In this document: in pieces, positions 8,148 to 18,344 of the stretch
Layout of the letters: each line of letters starts with the position of its first letter
Position numbering within the stretch: position 1 is the first letter of the stretch
Origin: Ignatzschineria sp.
GTDB lineage: Bacteria > Pseudomonadota > Gammaproteobacteria > Cardiobacteriales > Wohlfahrtiimonadaceae
DNA length: 64,000 nt
Direction: 5' to 3'
NCBI GenBank assembly: GCA_030150405.1
Contig: JASLFU010000034.1
Coordinates: 1 to 64,000, forward strand
Made by a program: the position numbers and the translations under genes
Notes under the pieces: generated by a model
What the model was told of the DNA's origin: nothing
Database searches by the model: none
Seen by the model: the letters and a program-made list of their open reading frames with translations, nothing else

Positions 8148-11100
8148 TTATGCGTTGGTGAGCGGTTCAACATTGACTAAGAATGTCTTAAATTCTGGTG
8201 TCTGCGTATTCGCATCACCCACCGCAGGACAGAGAATGTTGGTTAAGAAACCTTTCTTAGCAACACTTTCGAAGCCCCAGTGTACAGGGATTCCAACGTG
8301 ATGAATCTCTCGGCCATCAACATCTAATTTACGTAGACGTTTTGTGACTACTGCTACAGCTTCAATATAGCCACGGCTTGAGGAGACCTTCACACGATCA
8401 CCAACTTTAATGCCTTTCTCTTTCGCAAGCTCTTCACCAATCTCAACAAATTGTTCAGGTTGGGTAATAGCGGCTAAGAGCGCATTTTTCGTCCAGAACT
8501 GGAAGTGTTCGGTGAGACGATAGGTTGTTCCGATGTAAGGATACTCAGTATGGTCGCCGAGCATATCGCGGTCACGTTTAAACATACGTGCAGCGGGGCT
8601 ATTGAGTGTGCCATAGAGTGGGTTATAACCTAGAGGGCTCTCCATCGGCTCATAGTGTGTTGGGAAGGGGCCATCGACAAGCTTATCTGCTGAATAGAGA
8701 CGACCTACACCTTCTGGGTTCATAATAAAGGGATCCATCGGATCACCGGGACCTGCTGTTAAGCTAAAGTCAGGGGTATCGTAACCAACCCATTTTTTAC
8801 CATCCCAATCAAATAGGCGACGATTCTCATCCCAAGGCTTACCATTTCTATCCGCGGATGCGCGGTTATAGATAATACGGCGGTTTGCAGGCCATGCCCA
8901 CGCCCAGCCTAAAGTGTTTCCTAAGCCTGAGGGATCGCTATTGTCGCGATTGGCCATCTGGTTTCCTTGTTCAGTGTATGAACCCGTATAGATCCAAACA
9001 CCCGCAGAAGTAGATCCATCATCCCGAAGTTGAGCAAAGCTATCGAGAAGCTCACCTTTTCGTTTAATGAGATTACCTTCAGCATCGTAAAGATCTTCAA
9101 GCGCATAACCATTTTGCTCTTTTGTGATCTCTTCTGAAGTGGGGTAGAGCGGTTGAGCATAATCCCACTTAATATGCATAATCGGGTCGGGGAATGTACC
9201 GCCCTCTTTTGCGTAGAGCTCACGAAGCTTAAAGAGTAAGCGAGAGAGAATCTCCGTATCAGGTTTTGATTCGCCCGGTGCTTCTGCGGCTTTATAGTGC
9301 CACTGTAACCAACGGCCAGAGTTTACAACAGAACCTTCACCTTCTGCGAAACAGTTCGCGGGGAGGCGGTAAACAGTGGTCATCACCTCTTCAGGGTTGA
9401 TGTCGTTATGTTTGCCATGATTTTCCCAGAAGCTTGCTGTTTCTGTGGTTTGCGGGTCGATCACCACGAGATATTTAAGTTTCGCTAAAGCTGCCCGATT
9501 CTTATTGGTATCGGGAATAGCGGCTAAGGGGTTAAATCCTTGACAGAAATAACCATTCATCTCCCCTTTATGCATCATCTCAAAGGTTTGGATGATGTCG
9601 TACATCTTGTCCCATTTAGGGAGATAATCAAAAGCGAAGTTGTTCTCTGGGGTTGCATAATCACCGTAGAAGGTTTTCATCATGCTGTTAAAGAATTTAG
9701 GCGTATTTCCCCAGTAGTTCATCTGCCCTGGGCGAAGGGGCTTAGGTGTAGTCTCTGAGATATATTTTTCGTAAGTATCTTGGGACTCGCTCGGGAGATT
9801 CATATAGCCCGGAAGCTGAGTAGAGAGAAGACCTAAGTCCGTTAATCCCTGAATGTTTGAGTGTCCACGAAGGGCGTTTACACCTCCACCCGGAACACCA
9901 ATGTTTCCTAAAAGAAGCTGAACCATCGCCATAGTGCGGATCATTTGTGATCCCGTTGTATGCTGTGTCCAACCAAGGGCATAGAGAATAGTGGCGACTT
10001 TATTCGGAGCAGAACACTCACCTAATGTCTCTGCCACATAGAGGAAATCTTCAACGGGGGTACCGGTCACTTTAGCAACCATCTCGGGAGTATAAGCCTC
10101 ATAATGCTTACGCATCATTTGGAATACAGAGCGAGGGTGCTGAAGGGTTGGGTCTACTTTTGCGTAGCCATCTTCATCAAGATCATAACCCCAAGAAGAT
10201 TTATCTTTATAAGTTTGTGATTCTTCATCCCAGCCGGAGAAGTAACCATCTTTAAAATCAAAGTCAGGGTGAACGATAAATTTCGCATTAGTATATTCAC
10301 GAACATACTCGTAATTGATCTTTTCATTCTCAATCAACCAGCGAATTAATCCCCCTAAGAAGACGATATCTGAGCCGGAACGAATCGGCGCATAGAAATC
10401 GGCCACGGCAGATGTACGGTTAAAGCGGGGGTCTACGCTTAAAAGTTTTGCACCCCGTTTTTTGGCTTCGATCGCCCATTTAAAGCCGACTGGGTGAGCT
10501 TCTGCTGCGTTTCCACCCATCACTAAGATAACATCCGCATTTTTAATATCGACCCAGTGGTTTGTCATTGCTCCACGACCGAAAGTTGCCGCTAAACTGG
10601 CAACGGTAGAGCCGTGACATACACGGGCTTGGTTATCCATAGCGAGCATACCAAGAGCCCGCACAAATTTACCGGTGACAAACCCATTTTCGTTACTGGT
10701 GGCGGAGGTGGCTAAAAATCCGGTAGATAGCCAGCGGTTAACCGTTACACCATTTTCATTCTTCTCTTGGAAGTTTGCGTCGCGGTCATCCTTCATAAAG
10801 CGGGCGATCTCATCAATGGCTTGATCCCATGAGATGCGTTCCCACTTATCACTGCCGGGGCGACGAACTTCAGGATATTTCACGCGATTAGGACTATGAA
10901 CAAAGTCCCGTACTCCCGCTCCTTTAGGGCAGAGTGAGCCACGGCTTACGGGATGATCGGGATCTCCCTCAATATGGATAATCTCGCTCTGCGCATTCTT
11001 GGCTTTTCCGCCGAGAGAGTAGATGAGAAGGCCACAGCCCACCGAACAGTAGGTACAAACGCTGCGGGTTTCTTTTGTTTTGAGCAGCTTATATTGTCTT

Positions 11101-11204
11101 ACTGCTCCTTCCGCGATGCTTGGAGTCATGCCAAGTGCCGCAAGACCAGTTCCGCCGAGAGTACCGGCTGAAACTTTAAAAAATTGCCGTCTTGATAGTT
11201 GCAT
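8148..11204 (-). CDS. fdoG: Formate dehydrogenase-N/O catalytic subunit, Cys form
   Basis: This is the periplasmic bis-MGD molybdoenzyme that oxidises formate to CO2. It has a Tat signal (SRRQFFK, residues 4-10), a [4Fe-4S] site at C50-x2-C53-x3-C57 and C92, and then the molybdopterin domains; length is 1018 residues. The residue at position 196, selenocysteine (UGA) in E. coli FdnG/FdoG, is cysteine here, encoded by TGT at 10619-10617 in the context ARVCHGS. The frame has no internal UGA, so no selenium machinery is needed. The gene heads the operon fdoG-fdoH-fdoI-fdhE. Whether it is the nitrate-linked (Fdn) or oxygen-linked (Fdo) type cannot be told from sequence. Confidence 0.96.
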   Translation of the reverse strand: MQLSRRQFFKVSAGTLGGTGLAALGMTPSIAEGAVRQYKLLKTKETRSVCTYCSVGCGLLIYSLGGKAKNAQSEIIHIEGDPDHPVSRGSLCPKGAGVRDFVHSPNRVKYPEVRRPGSDKWERISWDQAIDEIARFMKDDRDANFQEKNENGVTVNRWLSTGFLATSATSNENGFVTGKFVRALGMLAMDNQARVCHGSTVASLAATFGRGAMTNHWVDIKNADVILVMGGNAAEAHPVGFKWAIEAKKRGAKLLSVDPRFNRTSAVADFYAPIRSGSDIVFLGGLIRWLIENEKINYEYVREYTNAKFIVHPDFDFKDGYFSGWDEESQTYKDKSSWGYDLDEDGYAKVDPTLQHPRSVFQMMRKHYEAYTPEMVAKVTGTPVEDFLYVAETLGECSAPNKVATILYALGWTQHTTGSQMIRTMAMVQLLLGNIGVPGGGVNALRGHSNIQGLTDLGLLSTQLPGYMNLPSESQDTYEKYISETTPKPLRPGQMNYWGNTPKFFNSMMKTFYGDYATPENNFAFDYLPKWDKMYDIIQTFEMMHKGEMNGYFCQGFNPLAAIPDTNKNRAALAKLKYLVVIDPQTTETASFWENHGKHNDINPEEVMTTVYRLPANCFAEGEGSVVNSGRWLQWHYKAAEAPGESKPDTEILSRLLFKLRELYAKEGGTFPDPIMHIKWDYAQPLYPTSEEITKEQNGYALEDLYDAEGNLIKRKGELLDSFAQLRDDGSTSAGVWIYTGSYTEQGNQMANRDNSDPSGLGNTLGWAWAWPANRRIIYNRASADRNGKPWDENRRLFDWDGKKWVGYDTPDFSLTAGPGDPMDPFIMNPEGVGRLYSADKLVDGPFPTHYEPMESPLGYNPLYGTLNSPAARMFKRDRDMLGDHTEYPYIGTTYRLTEHFQFWTKNALLAAITQPEQFVEIGEELAKEKGIKVGDRVKVSSSRGYIEAVAVVTKRLRKLDVDGREIHHVGIPVHWGFESVAKKGFLTNILCPAVGDANTQTPEFKTFLVNVEPLTNA

Positions 11205-11809
11205 CTGTTGCTTCCTATAGAGTCAAATCCGTCTGTCAATCAGAAATGGTTGATAGAAGAGAAATTTTAAGGCTCTTAATGCTCATCGATTATTAAATGA
11301 GAGTATTAGCGCTAAAAATAGATTAAATCTCTTTTACTTAATTTTCCGTTCTGATTGGTAACTAGACAATAAAAATCACACCTGCAATACCTTCTTTGCT
11401 CTAGGGGCTCAAGAGGTAGCAGGGCATCTTTGCTTGTATTTTTAACGTAAGGATTTAGCTAAATGTAAATCTACGAAGATATAACTGCTATTTATCCCGC
11501 GGGGGGATAAAAGTATGGGAAGTACTTATATTCCCCAATTTTACATCAATTTAAGAAATTCGTAAGTTAAAAAGCTCTTTTAAGGGGTAAATCGATCACA
11601 AAATATACAATAAAAGGGTTGTTTCTTGCTTTGAAGGGCTTTTTTTACCTCTTTATACGGGTGAAAAAGAGCCATTTTCTTGATAGGAGGGCGTGTGCTA
11701 AGGGGGAATGATGGGGTATAATCTAAACCTATATTGATAAATTTAGATAAAAGTTGTGGGCAAAAAGCCCTATTTTTTAATCTACAGAATATTTAGATAA
11801 AGAGAGATT
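11205..11809. promoter_or_regulatory. Divergent intergenic region between fdoG and ybgI
   Basis: No gene is visible in these 605 bp. They must hold the fdo promoter (minus) and the ybgI promoter (plus). Candidate elements: an imperfect dyad TCAATCA/TGGTTGA at 11236-11253 just upstream of fdoG, and a GC-centred dyad TTATCCC-N5-GGGATAA at 11492-11510. TATAAT at 11717-11722 has a weak -35 (TGTGCT) 17 bp before it and faces ybgI. I do not see a clean FNR half-site pair. AT-rich tracts fill the remainder. Confidence 0.45.
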
Positions 11810-12559
11810 ATGAATAATTTTGCCTTAGAAGCCCTATTAAATGAGAAGTTATCGAGCCAAGAGATAAAAGATTATGTGCCTAATGGGTTGCAGATCGAGG
11901 GGCGTTCAGAGGTGCGTAAAATGCTTACGGGGGTGACGGCTAGCGCTGAGTTTATCGATGTGGCTATCGAAAAGGGTGTCGATGCGATTTTAGTGCACCA
12001 TGGTTATTTTTGGAAAAATGAATCCCCTCTATTAACCGGCATGAAGTTCCGCCGCATTCAGAAATTAATTACCCACGGAATTAATCTTTATGCCTATCAT
12101 TTACCCATCGATCTACATAGAGAGCTTGGGAATAATGCGGAATTAGGGCGTTTATGGGAGATAGAGAATATTTCACCCCTCTCTATGGAAGAGCCCCTTA
12201 TTTTTACAGGCGATCTTAAGCCGGAGATGAGTGCTGAGAGTTTTGCGCAAAAAATTGAGAGCACACTTGAGCGGACTCCTTTTTTAGAAAAGGGGGGAGA
12301 CCATCCCATTCGTCGTATAGCTTGGTGTAGTGGCGCAGCGCAAGATGCTTTAGAGAGAGTTGCGCTAGCGGGATTTGATGCATTTGTAACAGGCGAGGTT
12401 TCGGAGCGAACAGTCTATATTGCACGGGAGATGGGTATTCATTTCTATGCAGCAGGGCATCATGCTACAGAGCGTTACGGCGTAAAAGCGGTGGGGGAAT
12501 GGTTGGCTAAAAATAGCGATCTATCGGTAGAATTTGTGGATATTGATAACCCCATTTAA
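11810..12559 (+). CDS. ybgI: Nif3-like dinuclear metal centre protein YbgI
   Basis: A 249-residue member of the Nif3/YbgI family, which forms toroidal hexamers with a two-metal site. The E. coli protein is also described as a GTP cyclohydrolase 1 type 2 homologue, but its function is unsettled. Metal-site motifs are seen as LVHHGYFW near residues 63-70, the AYHLPIDLH segment, and AGHHATERYG near the C-terminus. GAGAGA lies just before the ATG. A stand-alone YqfO-like domain, which is inserted in Nif3 proteins of some Firmicutes, is encoded separately at 23690-24001. Confidence 0.93.
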   Translation: MNNFALEALLNEKLSSQEIKDYVPNGLQIEGRSEVRKMLTGVTASAEFIDVAIEKGVDAILVHHGYFWKNESPLLTGMKFRRIQKLITHGINLYAYHLPIDLHRELGNNAELGRLWEIENISPLSMEEPLIFTGDLKPEMSAESFAQKIESTLERTPFLEKGGDHPIRRIAWCSGAAQDALERVALAGFDAFVTGEVSERTVYIAREMGIHFYAAGHHATERYGVKAVGEWLAKNSDLSVEFVDIDNPI

Positions 12560-12648
12560 AAATCACAAAAATGGGGGAAATGTTGTTTTCCCTTAGTTTT
12601 TATATATTCCTCCCGTCAGCAGTATAGATTTTAAACATAGGCGTAAAG

Positions 12649-15600
12649 ATGAAAGAGAGATCCAACGATCACCCCCCATATCAACAAGAGGATTTACCCG
12701 CCATGAAGAGTAACTCTTTGAACTCTGATAAAGGCTCAGTGAGAGGTGATGATCCATCGAATGTAAAAAGCTCACCTAAAAAAGGGAAGAAGCCGAAAAA
12801 ACGCAAAAGTTGGTTGCGCCGTATCACGGGTTATACCGTCTATACCTTTATTGCGCTGCTGTTACTTTTAGGGGGGGCGATCTATCTTCTTTTAAATAGC
12901 AATTTTGGGCTTAATTGGACCTTAAAAGCCTCTAATCGCTACATTAAAGATTACGTTACTATCGGCAAATCGAAAGGGCGTATTGGCCATGAGCTTGAAG
13001 CATGGGATGTGGTGGTCACCTTGCCGAATATGCGCCCGATGCAGTTTGATTATCTTCATATCGATTGGAATATTTGGGCACTTCGCAACTCTATTTTTGA
13101 AGTTAATGCACTAACTATTGAGGGAGCACACCTCGATTTTACGGCGATTGAAGGGATCGAAAAGCCCGAAAAAGAGCCCGGAGAGCCTTTTAAATTGCAA
13201 GATATTAAGATTCCTGTTCATATCACAGGGGCCGATCTTGTAATCCGAAATTCCACCCTTAAAGCTGGCACTTTTGCTATGGCGGTGAATGATTTTGAGG
13301 CAACAGAGGTAGATGTTAATCCACAAAATATCGCCATTGGGGAATCTAAAGGAGATCTTCATTTAGCCATTGAAGAGGTGATGGATCTTCCCTTATTAGC
13401 TTCTCTCGATGGCGTTCTAGGCTTAAAGAGCGAAACGCTGGATCTCAATCTTTTTGCTTATTCGCAGGAAGCCAATATTCGGGGGAATGAGTTAAATATT
13501 GCCTTTGATAGTAATCTTGCTGGGGAGTTTGATGCGTTTGATTTTGATTTTGATGGGCGCGTAGATTGGCTAGGAATGCTCGATGATCCTGTTTTAATGA
13601 AGGTTCATAATAAAGTGCTAAATCAAAATACCATAGAAACCTATCTCCGGGCGCGTAACCTAACAAATAATATGGAGATCAACAGTGGTTGGTCCTATTT
13701 AGCTCCTCTTGATCTTGATCTCGATCTTAAGATGGATGCCCCGCAATTGGCGAATCTTCATCCTGATTTTTTAGGCTCTATTGTGGGCGATCTTTCTCTG
13801 AAAGGCTCATTGATGCGTCCCTTTTTAGATGCGGATCTTGAAGCGGAAGGCTTAGAGATGTTCGGTTTAACTCTCGATCATCTTTTAATTCAAGGGCAGC
13901 ATGATGATGAAAATAATGCCGATATCCGAATTGAGGGAGAGCACCTAGGATTCAATGATATTTACGTTGAACGTATCGATTTTGAGCTAGATGGTGATAT
14001 CACTCAATCGGTACAGGGCGAATTATCGGTTGAGCGCATCTTAAAGCTTGAGCTTCCTGAGGCGGAAAAATTAGCCCATAAGAGAGAAGCTCAGCAAAAG
14101 AGTGAGCGTAAAACGCAAGAGGGCGAAAAAGCCGAAGAGAAGGTTGCGAAGGCTATTGCCCAAACAGAGGAGGGGAGCGGGAAGTCTGCCGATGTAGAGG
14201 CGGAGTCGCTCTTGCCAGATCGTTCGGAAATTACACCTAAAGAGCGCAATTTAGCCACGGAGCTAGCAAAAGCAGAAGAGCGAGCCATTTGGGTTGAGGA
14301 AGATGGCTCAGAGAGCGGGCAAAAGATTGTGAAAAAGCGCACGCCTCGGGGCACGGTAAAGGGGGAAGTTTTAGTAGATTCCATCCATTACACTATGGAA
14401 GGACCTTTTGAGAAGCATGCCCTAAATCTAGCCATTAAGAGCCCATTTGTAGAAGTTTTTTGGCAGGGGATCGGTATTCTTTCCAATCCTATTGAGAATC
14501 CAGATTTTATTTTCGTGATTGAAGATTCCGCCATTAAAGCGCCGGAGGTAGGGCGTTTTACACTCTCACGCCCAGCTACGTTGCGGGTTGATCCTGAGAT
14601 GGTGACCACAAGCTCGATCTGTTATCAGCAATTACCCATTATGTTCTGTTTAGAGGGAACGGCGCGAGAAGGGGTGAATGTTGGGGTGGTGACGTTGCGC
14701 AATCTTCCTTCAAAACTTTTAGAACCCTATCTTCCCGAAGATTTAGCGGTGAAGACAAGCCTCAATGGAGTATTAACGGGACAATATATTAATCAGGAAG
14801 ATTTTATCGGAGTGGCAGATATCTCCCTAGCAGAAGGAGAGGTACGTTATCAACTCCAAGGTCGAGAATTAATTGTCCCGCTTAAATCCACCTTTGTTCG
14901 TGCTCGAGCAGTACCGGAAGGCGTTGAATCGGAGCTTGAGATCGATTGGGGGAAATATCTACGGGCCGATGGTAGCGGAAAGATGACCTCATTATTTGAG
15001 AAAAATGAGATTTTAGGCAGCGTAAAAGCAGATATTCCCTCTTATGATTGGGTGGCGCCGCTCTTTCCCTATTTGCAAGAGTTAGGGGGCGAAATTGCCT
15101 TAAATGCGGATGTGAAGGGGACTTTAGATAACCCGACCATTCGTGCGAACTTCTCGGTAAAAGATGGCCGGGTCTTCTTGCCTAATTACAATGCTCGATT
15201 CCGCAATATCAATTTAACGGCGAACTTACCGGAAAGAAGTTCAGAAATTGCGATCCGAGGTAATATCGGTACAGAGCAAGGGACGTTGAATATTAATGGA
15301 AGTTACAATCTTGCCAACTTAAATGCGAGTGTGAATGCGGAAGGGGAGAACCTTCTTCTTGCAAATAGTGATGATATTCGGATTGTAGCCTCCCCGCGTT
15401 TGAGCTTTACCTCCTCTCGAGAGGGACATAGTTTAAATGGTACCTTGCGTTTGCCGGAAGTTCTCTACATCCATAACTCCTTTAAAGGGGGGGGAAGCGT
15501 TATCCATGAGTCCCCCGATACAGTGGTTATCGGCAGTGGTGTTGAAGAGCGCCAGAGCAGTTTTATGGAGATGCTGTCGATGGATCTGAATATTCTCTTA

Positions 15601-16293
15601 GGGGATACAATCTCCGTAGGGGCTGGACGCTTTTTAGGAGATCTCTCCGGGGGGCTTAAGCTTACGAAAGATCGCTATCAACCTCTGCGAGGGCTTGGAG
15701 TTATTAATATTGGGCAGGGGGAATATAGTATCTATGGGCAGCGCTTAATGCTCGACCGAGGAAAGGTACAATTTTCAGGCGTGGCTATTACGAACCCTGT
15801 GCTTGATTTTCAAGCTTCCCGGGAGTTTGAGCTCGATACCGCAGGGCGGAATACCAAAGTGGGGGTTAAGGTTACAGGAAATGCGCGTCAGCCTAAAGTT
15901 GAACTCTTCTCAAGCCCGATGATGTCGGAGATTGAGATTGTTTCCTATCTCTTCTTAGGGAGAAGCCCCAATTTAGACTCTACGGCGGAAAACCTTATGC
16001 TACTTAATATGTTGCGTAAGATCGCCAGTGGAGAAGACCCCGCTGCGGAAACAACGGCCGATAAATTAGGGTTAACCGATTTTGGTTTCGTAAATACACC
16101 AGAAGGGAAGACAGGAATCGGCCTTGGTAAAAAGCTCTCTGATAAATTCTACATGGGATTAGGGGTTGGCTTAGAAGGGGATGAGGGGGCTTACGCCACA
16201 TTCCGCTATAAGTTTTTAAAGTACTTTAATCTTAACACCTCTGTAGCTACAGAGCGGCAAGGGATCAACCTGAACTATACGCGGGATTTCTAA
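12649..16293 (+). CDS. tamB: Translocation and assembly module protein TamB
   Basis: TamB is an inner-membrane-anchored AsmA-like bridge protein that spans the periplasm to the outer membrane, working with TamA in outer-membrane protein insertion and, in some bacteria, phospholipid transport. The 1214-residue product has a basic cytoplasmic start, one membrane anchor at about residues 62-82, a long beta-rich repetitive body and the conserved TamB C-terminal domain ending in NLNYTRDF. The usual length is about 1250. A charged low-complexity stretch rich in Lys, Glu and Ala occupies roughly residues 470-560. The start at 12649 has only a weak AGGCG; the ATG at 12700 is an alternative. No tamA is adjacent. 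Confidence 0.92.
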   Translation: MKERSNDHPPYQQEDLPAMKSNSLNSDKGSVRGDDPSNVKSSPKKGKKPKKRKSWLRRITGYTVYTFIALLLLLGGAIYLLLNSNFGLNWTLKASNRYIKDYVTIGKSKGRIGHELEAWDVVVTLPNMRPMQFDYLHIDWNIWALRNSIFEVNALTIEGAHLDFTAIEGIEKPEKEPGEPFKLQDIKIPVHITGADLVIRNSTLKAGTFAMAVNDFEATEVDVNPQNIAIGESKGDLHLAIEEVMDLPLLASLDGVLGLKSETLDLNLFAYSQEANIRGNELNIAFDSNLAGEFDAFDFDFDGRVDWLGMLDDPVLMKVHNKVLNQNTIETYLRARNLTNNMEINSGWSYLAPLDLDLDLKMDAPQLANLHPDFLGSIVGDLSLKGSLMRPFLDADLEAEGLEMFGLTLDHLLIQGQHDDENNADIRIEGEHLGFNDIYVERIDFELDGDITQSVQGELSVERILKLELPEAEKLAHKREAQQKSERKTQEGEKAEEKVAKAIAQTEEGSGKSADVEAESLLPDRSEITPKERNLATELAKAEERAIWVEEDGSESGQKIVKKRTPRGTVKGEVLVDSIHYTMEGPFEKHALNLAIKSPFVEVFWQGIGILSNPIENPDFIFVIEDSAIKAPEVGRFTLSRPATLRVDPEMVTTSSICYQQLPIMFCLEGTAREGVNVGVVTLRNLPSKLLEPYLPEDLAVKTSLNGVLTGQYINQEDFIGVADISLAEGEVRYQLQGRELIVPLKSTFVRARAVPEGVESELEIDWGKYLRADGSGKMTSLFEKNEILGSVKADIPSYDWVAPLFPYLQELGGEIALNADVKGTLDNPTIRANFSVKDGRVFLPNYNARFRNINLTANLPERSSEIAIRGNIGTEQGTLNINGSYNLANLNASVNAEGENLLLANSDDIRIVASPRLSFTSSREGHSLNGTLRLPEVLYIHNSFKGGGSVIHESPDTVVIGSGVEERQSSFMEMLSMDLNILLGDTISVGAGRFLGDLSGGLKLTKDRYQPLRGLGVINIGQGEYSIYGQRLMLDRGKVQFSGVAITNPVLDFQASREFELDTAGRNTKVGVKVTGNARQPKVELFSSPMMSEIEIVSYLFLGRSPNLDSTAENLMLLNMLRKIASGEDPAAETTADKLGLTDFGFVNTPEGKTGIGLGKKLSDKFYMGLGVGLEGDEGAYATFRYKFLKYFNLNTSVATERQGINLNYTRDF

Positions 16294-16470
16294 GAGGGGC
16301 TTAGCGCCTACTGCTTAGTAAATAAAGCAGTATATTTACTCTAGGTACCGCTAGATATTGCCAGGATCTTCATAAAGTTCTCTGCTCCATGGGTTTTAGG
16401 GTAGAGATAAACGAGAGGGTTAAAGAGTTTAGAAGAGATCAAAAGAGTTTGATAAAGGCGTAAAGATAAG

Positions 16471-16509
16471 AAAGCCCCGAGAGCAGTTCATCTTCCCGGG
16501 GCTTTTTTT
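16471..16509 (+). terminator. Intrinsic terminator after tamB
   Basis: AAAGCCCCG (16471-16479) pairs with CGGGGCTTT (16497-16505ff), followed by seven T. A smaller hairpin TACTGCTT/AAGCAGTA lies at about 16308-16331 between the tamB stop and this terminator. Confidence 0.8.
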
Positions 16510-16556
16510 ATGCTTACTGATATTGTCAATTTTGTATTTTAATCGAGTCTAATTTC

Positions 16557-18182
16557 TTAAATAAAGACCCGCGGCTGGAAGGACTCTGCCTGCGCAATAT
16601 TCCAAATGCTAGAGTAGTAGTTGCTCTCAATCTCATCCCCTAAAAGAGCTCCCTCTTTCAGATAGTAGTGAATATTTGAGAAGAGGCGAACCTCATTTTC
16701 TGTGGTACGCAATACTAAATGTTGAGGCAATAGATTAGCCGGGTGAGAAACGCCCGCAGAGGAGAGAATTTCCGAAAGTGCTAACAATGTATTTTTATGG
16801 AAATTATAGACGCGGTCGATCTTATCTTCTACAACTAAGGCCTTTTGGCGTAGAGGATCTTGCGTTGCAATCCCGGTGGGGCAGTTATTAGTATGGCAAG
16901 AGCGGGACTGAATGCAGCCTAAAGAGAACATAAAGCCACGAGCTGAATTGACCCAATCAGCGCCGATGGCTAAGGTGCGTGTAATATCAAAGGCTGTGAT
17001 AATCTTCCCACTTGCGCCGATGCGGATCTTATTGCGTAATCCTGTGCCCACTAATACGTTATGAACAAAGAGCAAGCCCTCTTGAAGAGGTGTGCCGATA
17101 TGGTCAGCAAACTCAATAGGGGCAGAGCCTGTTCCCCCCTCTTTACCATCGACAACAATAAAGTCGGGCAAGATATTGGTAAGCAACATCGCTTTTGCAA
17201 TCGCCATAAATTCCCAAGGATGCCCAATACAGAGCTTAAAGCCAACGGGCTTCCCGCCACTTAACTCCCGAAGCTGCTGAATAAATTCAAGAAGTTCGAT
17301 AGGAGTGGAAAAAGCACTATGATTTGAGGGAGAGATACAATCCCGATCTTTAGGAATTCCTCGGGTAGCGGCAATCTCATCGGTAATCTTATCTTTAGGT
17401 AAAACTCCACCATGACCAGGCTTAGCCCCCTGACTGAGCTTAATCTCAATCATCTTCACCTGTTCTGAAGTGGCTTGCTCCTTAAATTTTACAGGGTCGA
17501 AGTAGCCATCTTCGGTACGGCAACCAAAATAGCCAGAGCCCAGCTCCCAAATAAGGTCGCCCCCATGTTTTCGGTGATAAGGGCTAATAGCGCCTTCTCC
17601 GGTATCGTGAGCAAAGTTTCCTTTTTTAGCACCACCATTGAGCGCTTCAATCGCGTTTGCACTAAGAGAGCCAAAGCTCATCGCTGAGATATTTAAGATC
17701 GAGGCTGAGTAGGGGAGCTTACAATCATCTCCACCAATCGTGACGCGAAAAGTCGCGGGGTCTGCCGCAGGAACAGTAGCCATGGAGTGAGTAATAAATT
17801 GAAAACCTGTTTTATAGGTATCTTGCAACGTTCCAAAAGCTTGTACTGAATCTTGCTTAATATTCTTTGCTCGAGCATAGACCAATTTACGCTCAGAGTG
17901 GGTAAAGGGGACGGCCTCATCATCGGACTCAATAAAGTATTGCCGAATTTCAGGGCGGAAATGCTTTAAGAGATAACGCAAGTTCCCCACAATAGGGTAG
18001 TTTTTACGTACGGCATAACTATTTTGGCTAAGATCGACTACGCCAATAATAGAGAGCACAAAGGTGAGAAAGGTCACTCCCGTCAGCCATGGTCCTGGCG
18101 TTAAAAAGAGCAAGCTGTAGAGGGTAAAGCCCACAGCTAAGGCAAAGGGGAGATAGCGTCCAAAGCGAGCTATAAGATGCAT
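16557..18182 (-). CDS. FMN-binding glutamate synthase family protein (GltB-like), membrane anchored
   Basis: This 541-residue protein contains the FMN/synthase domain of glutamate synthase without the glutaminase domain. Two hydrophobic segments at the N-terminus (about residues 10-28 and 33-50) suggest a membrane anchor. The 3Fe-4S cluster motif is present as C423-x5-C429-x4-C434, and the FMN-binding GGTGSAP is at 349-355. Full glutamate synthase would need a glutaminase domain and GltD. Neither is adjacent, although a GltD-like flavoprotein is encoded 2 kb away on the other strand. The reaction of this stand-alone family is not established. The gene is not in an obvious operon. Confidence 0.88.
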   Translation of the reverse strand: MHLIARFGRYLPFALAVGFTLYSLLFLTPGPWLTGVTFLTFVLSIIGVVDLSQNSYAVRKNYPIVGNLRYLLKHFRPEIRQYFIESDDEAVPFTHSERKLVYARAKNIKQDSVQAFGTLQDTYKTGFQFITHSMATVPAADPATFRVTIGGDDCKLPYSASILNISAMSFGSLSANAIEALNGGAKKGNFAHDTGEGAISPYHRKHGGDLIWELGSGYFGCRTEDGYFDPVKFKEQATSEQVKMIEIKLSQGAKPGHGGVLPKDKITDEIAATRGIPKDRDCISPSNHSAFSTPIELLEFIQQLRELSGGKPVGFKLCIGHPWEFMAIAKAMLLTNILPDFIVVDGKEGGTGSAPIEFADHIGTPLQEGLLFVHNVLVGTGLRNKIRIGASGKIITAFDITRTLAIGADWVNSARGFMFSLGCIQSRSCHTNNCPTGIATQDPLRQKALVVEDKIDRVYNFHKNTLLALSEILSSAGVSHPANLLPQHLVLRTTENEVRLFSNIHYYLKEGALLGDEIESNYYSSIWNIAQAESFQPRVFI

Positions 18183-18344
18183 TTAAGGAGATCCTTATTC
18201 AGTTCCATGTGTAAAATTTTCCTCATCCTCTAGGGATGAAATTGCCCATATAATAGCGCATTAAACCGCTTTATTTAACCAATTTTTGCACATTACTACA
18301 GAAAAACTACAAAAAAATTATACAATTTCGAAAAGTCGCGAAAA

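Noticed and set aside
8148..11204. Selenocysteine (UGA) in the formate dehydrogenase
   Set aside because: Position 196 reads TGT and the frame has no internal stop.
14091..14384. Ser-rich minus-strand frame inside tamB
   Set aside because: It is the complement of the Lys/Glu-rich insert of TamB.
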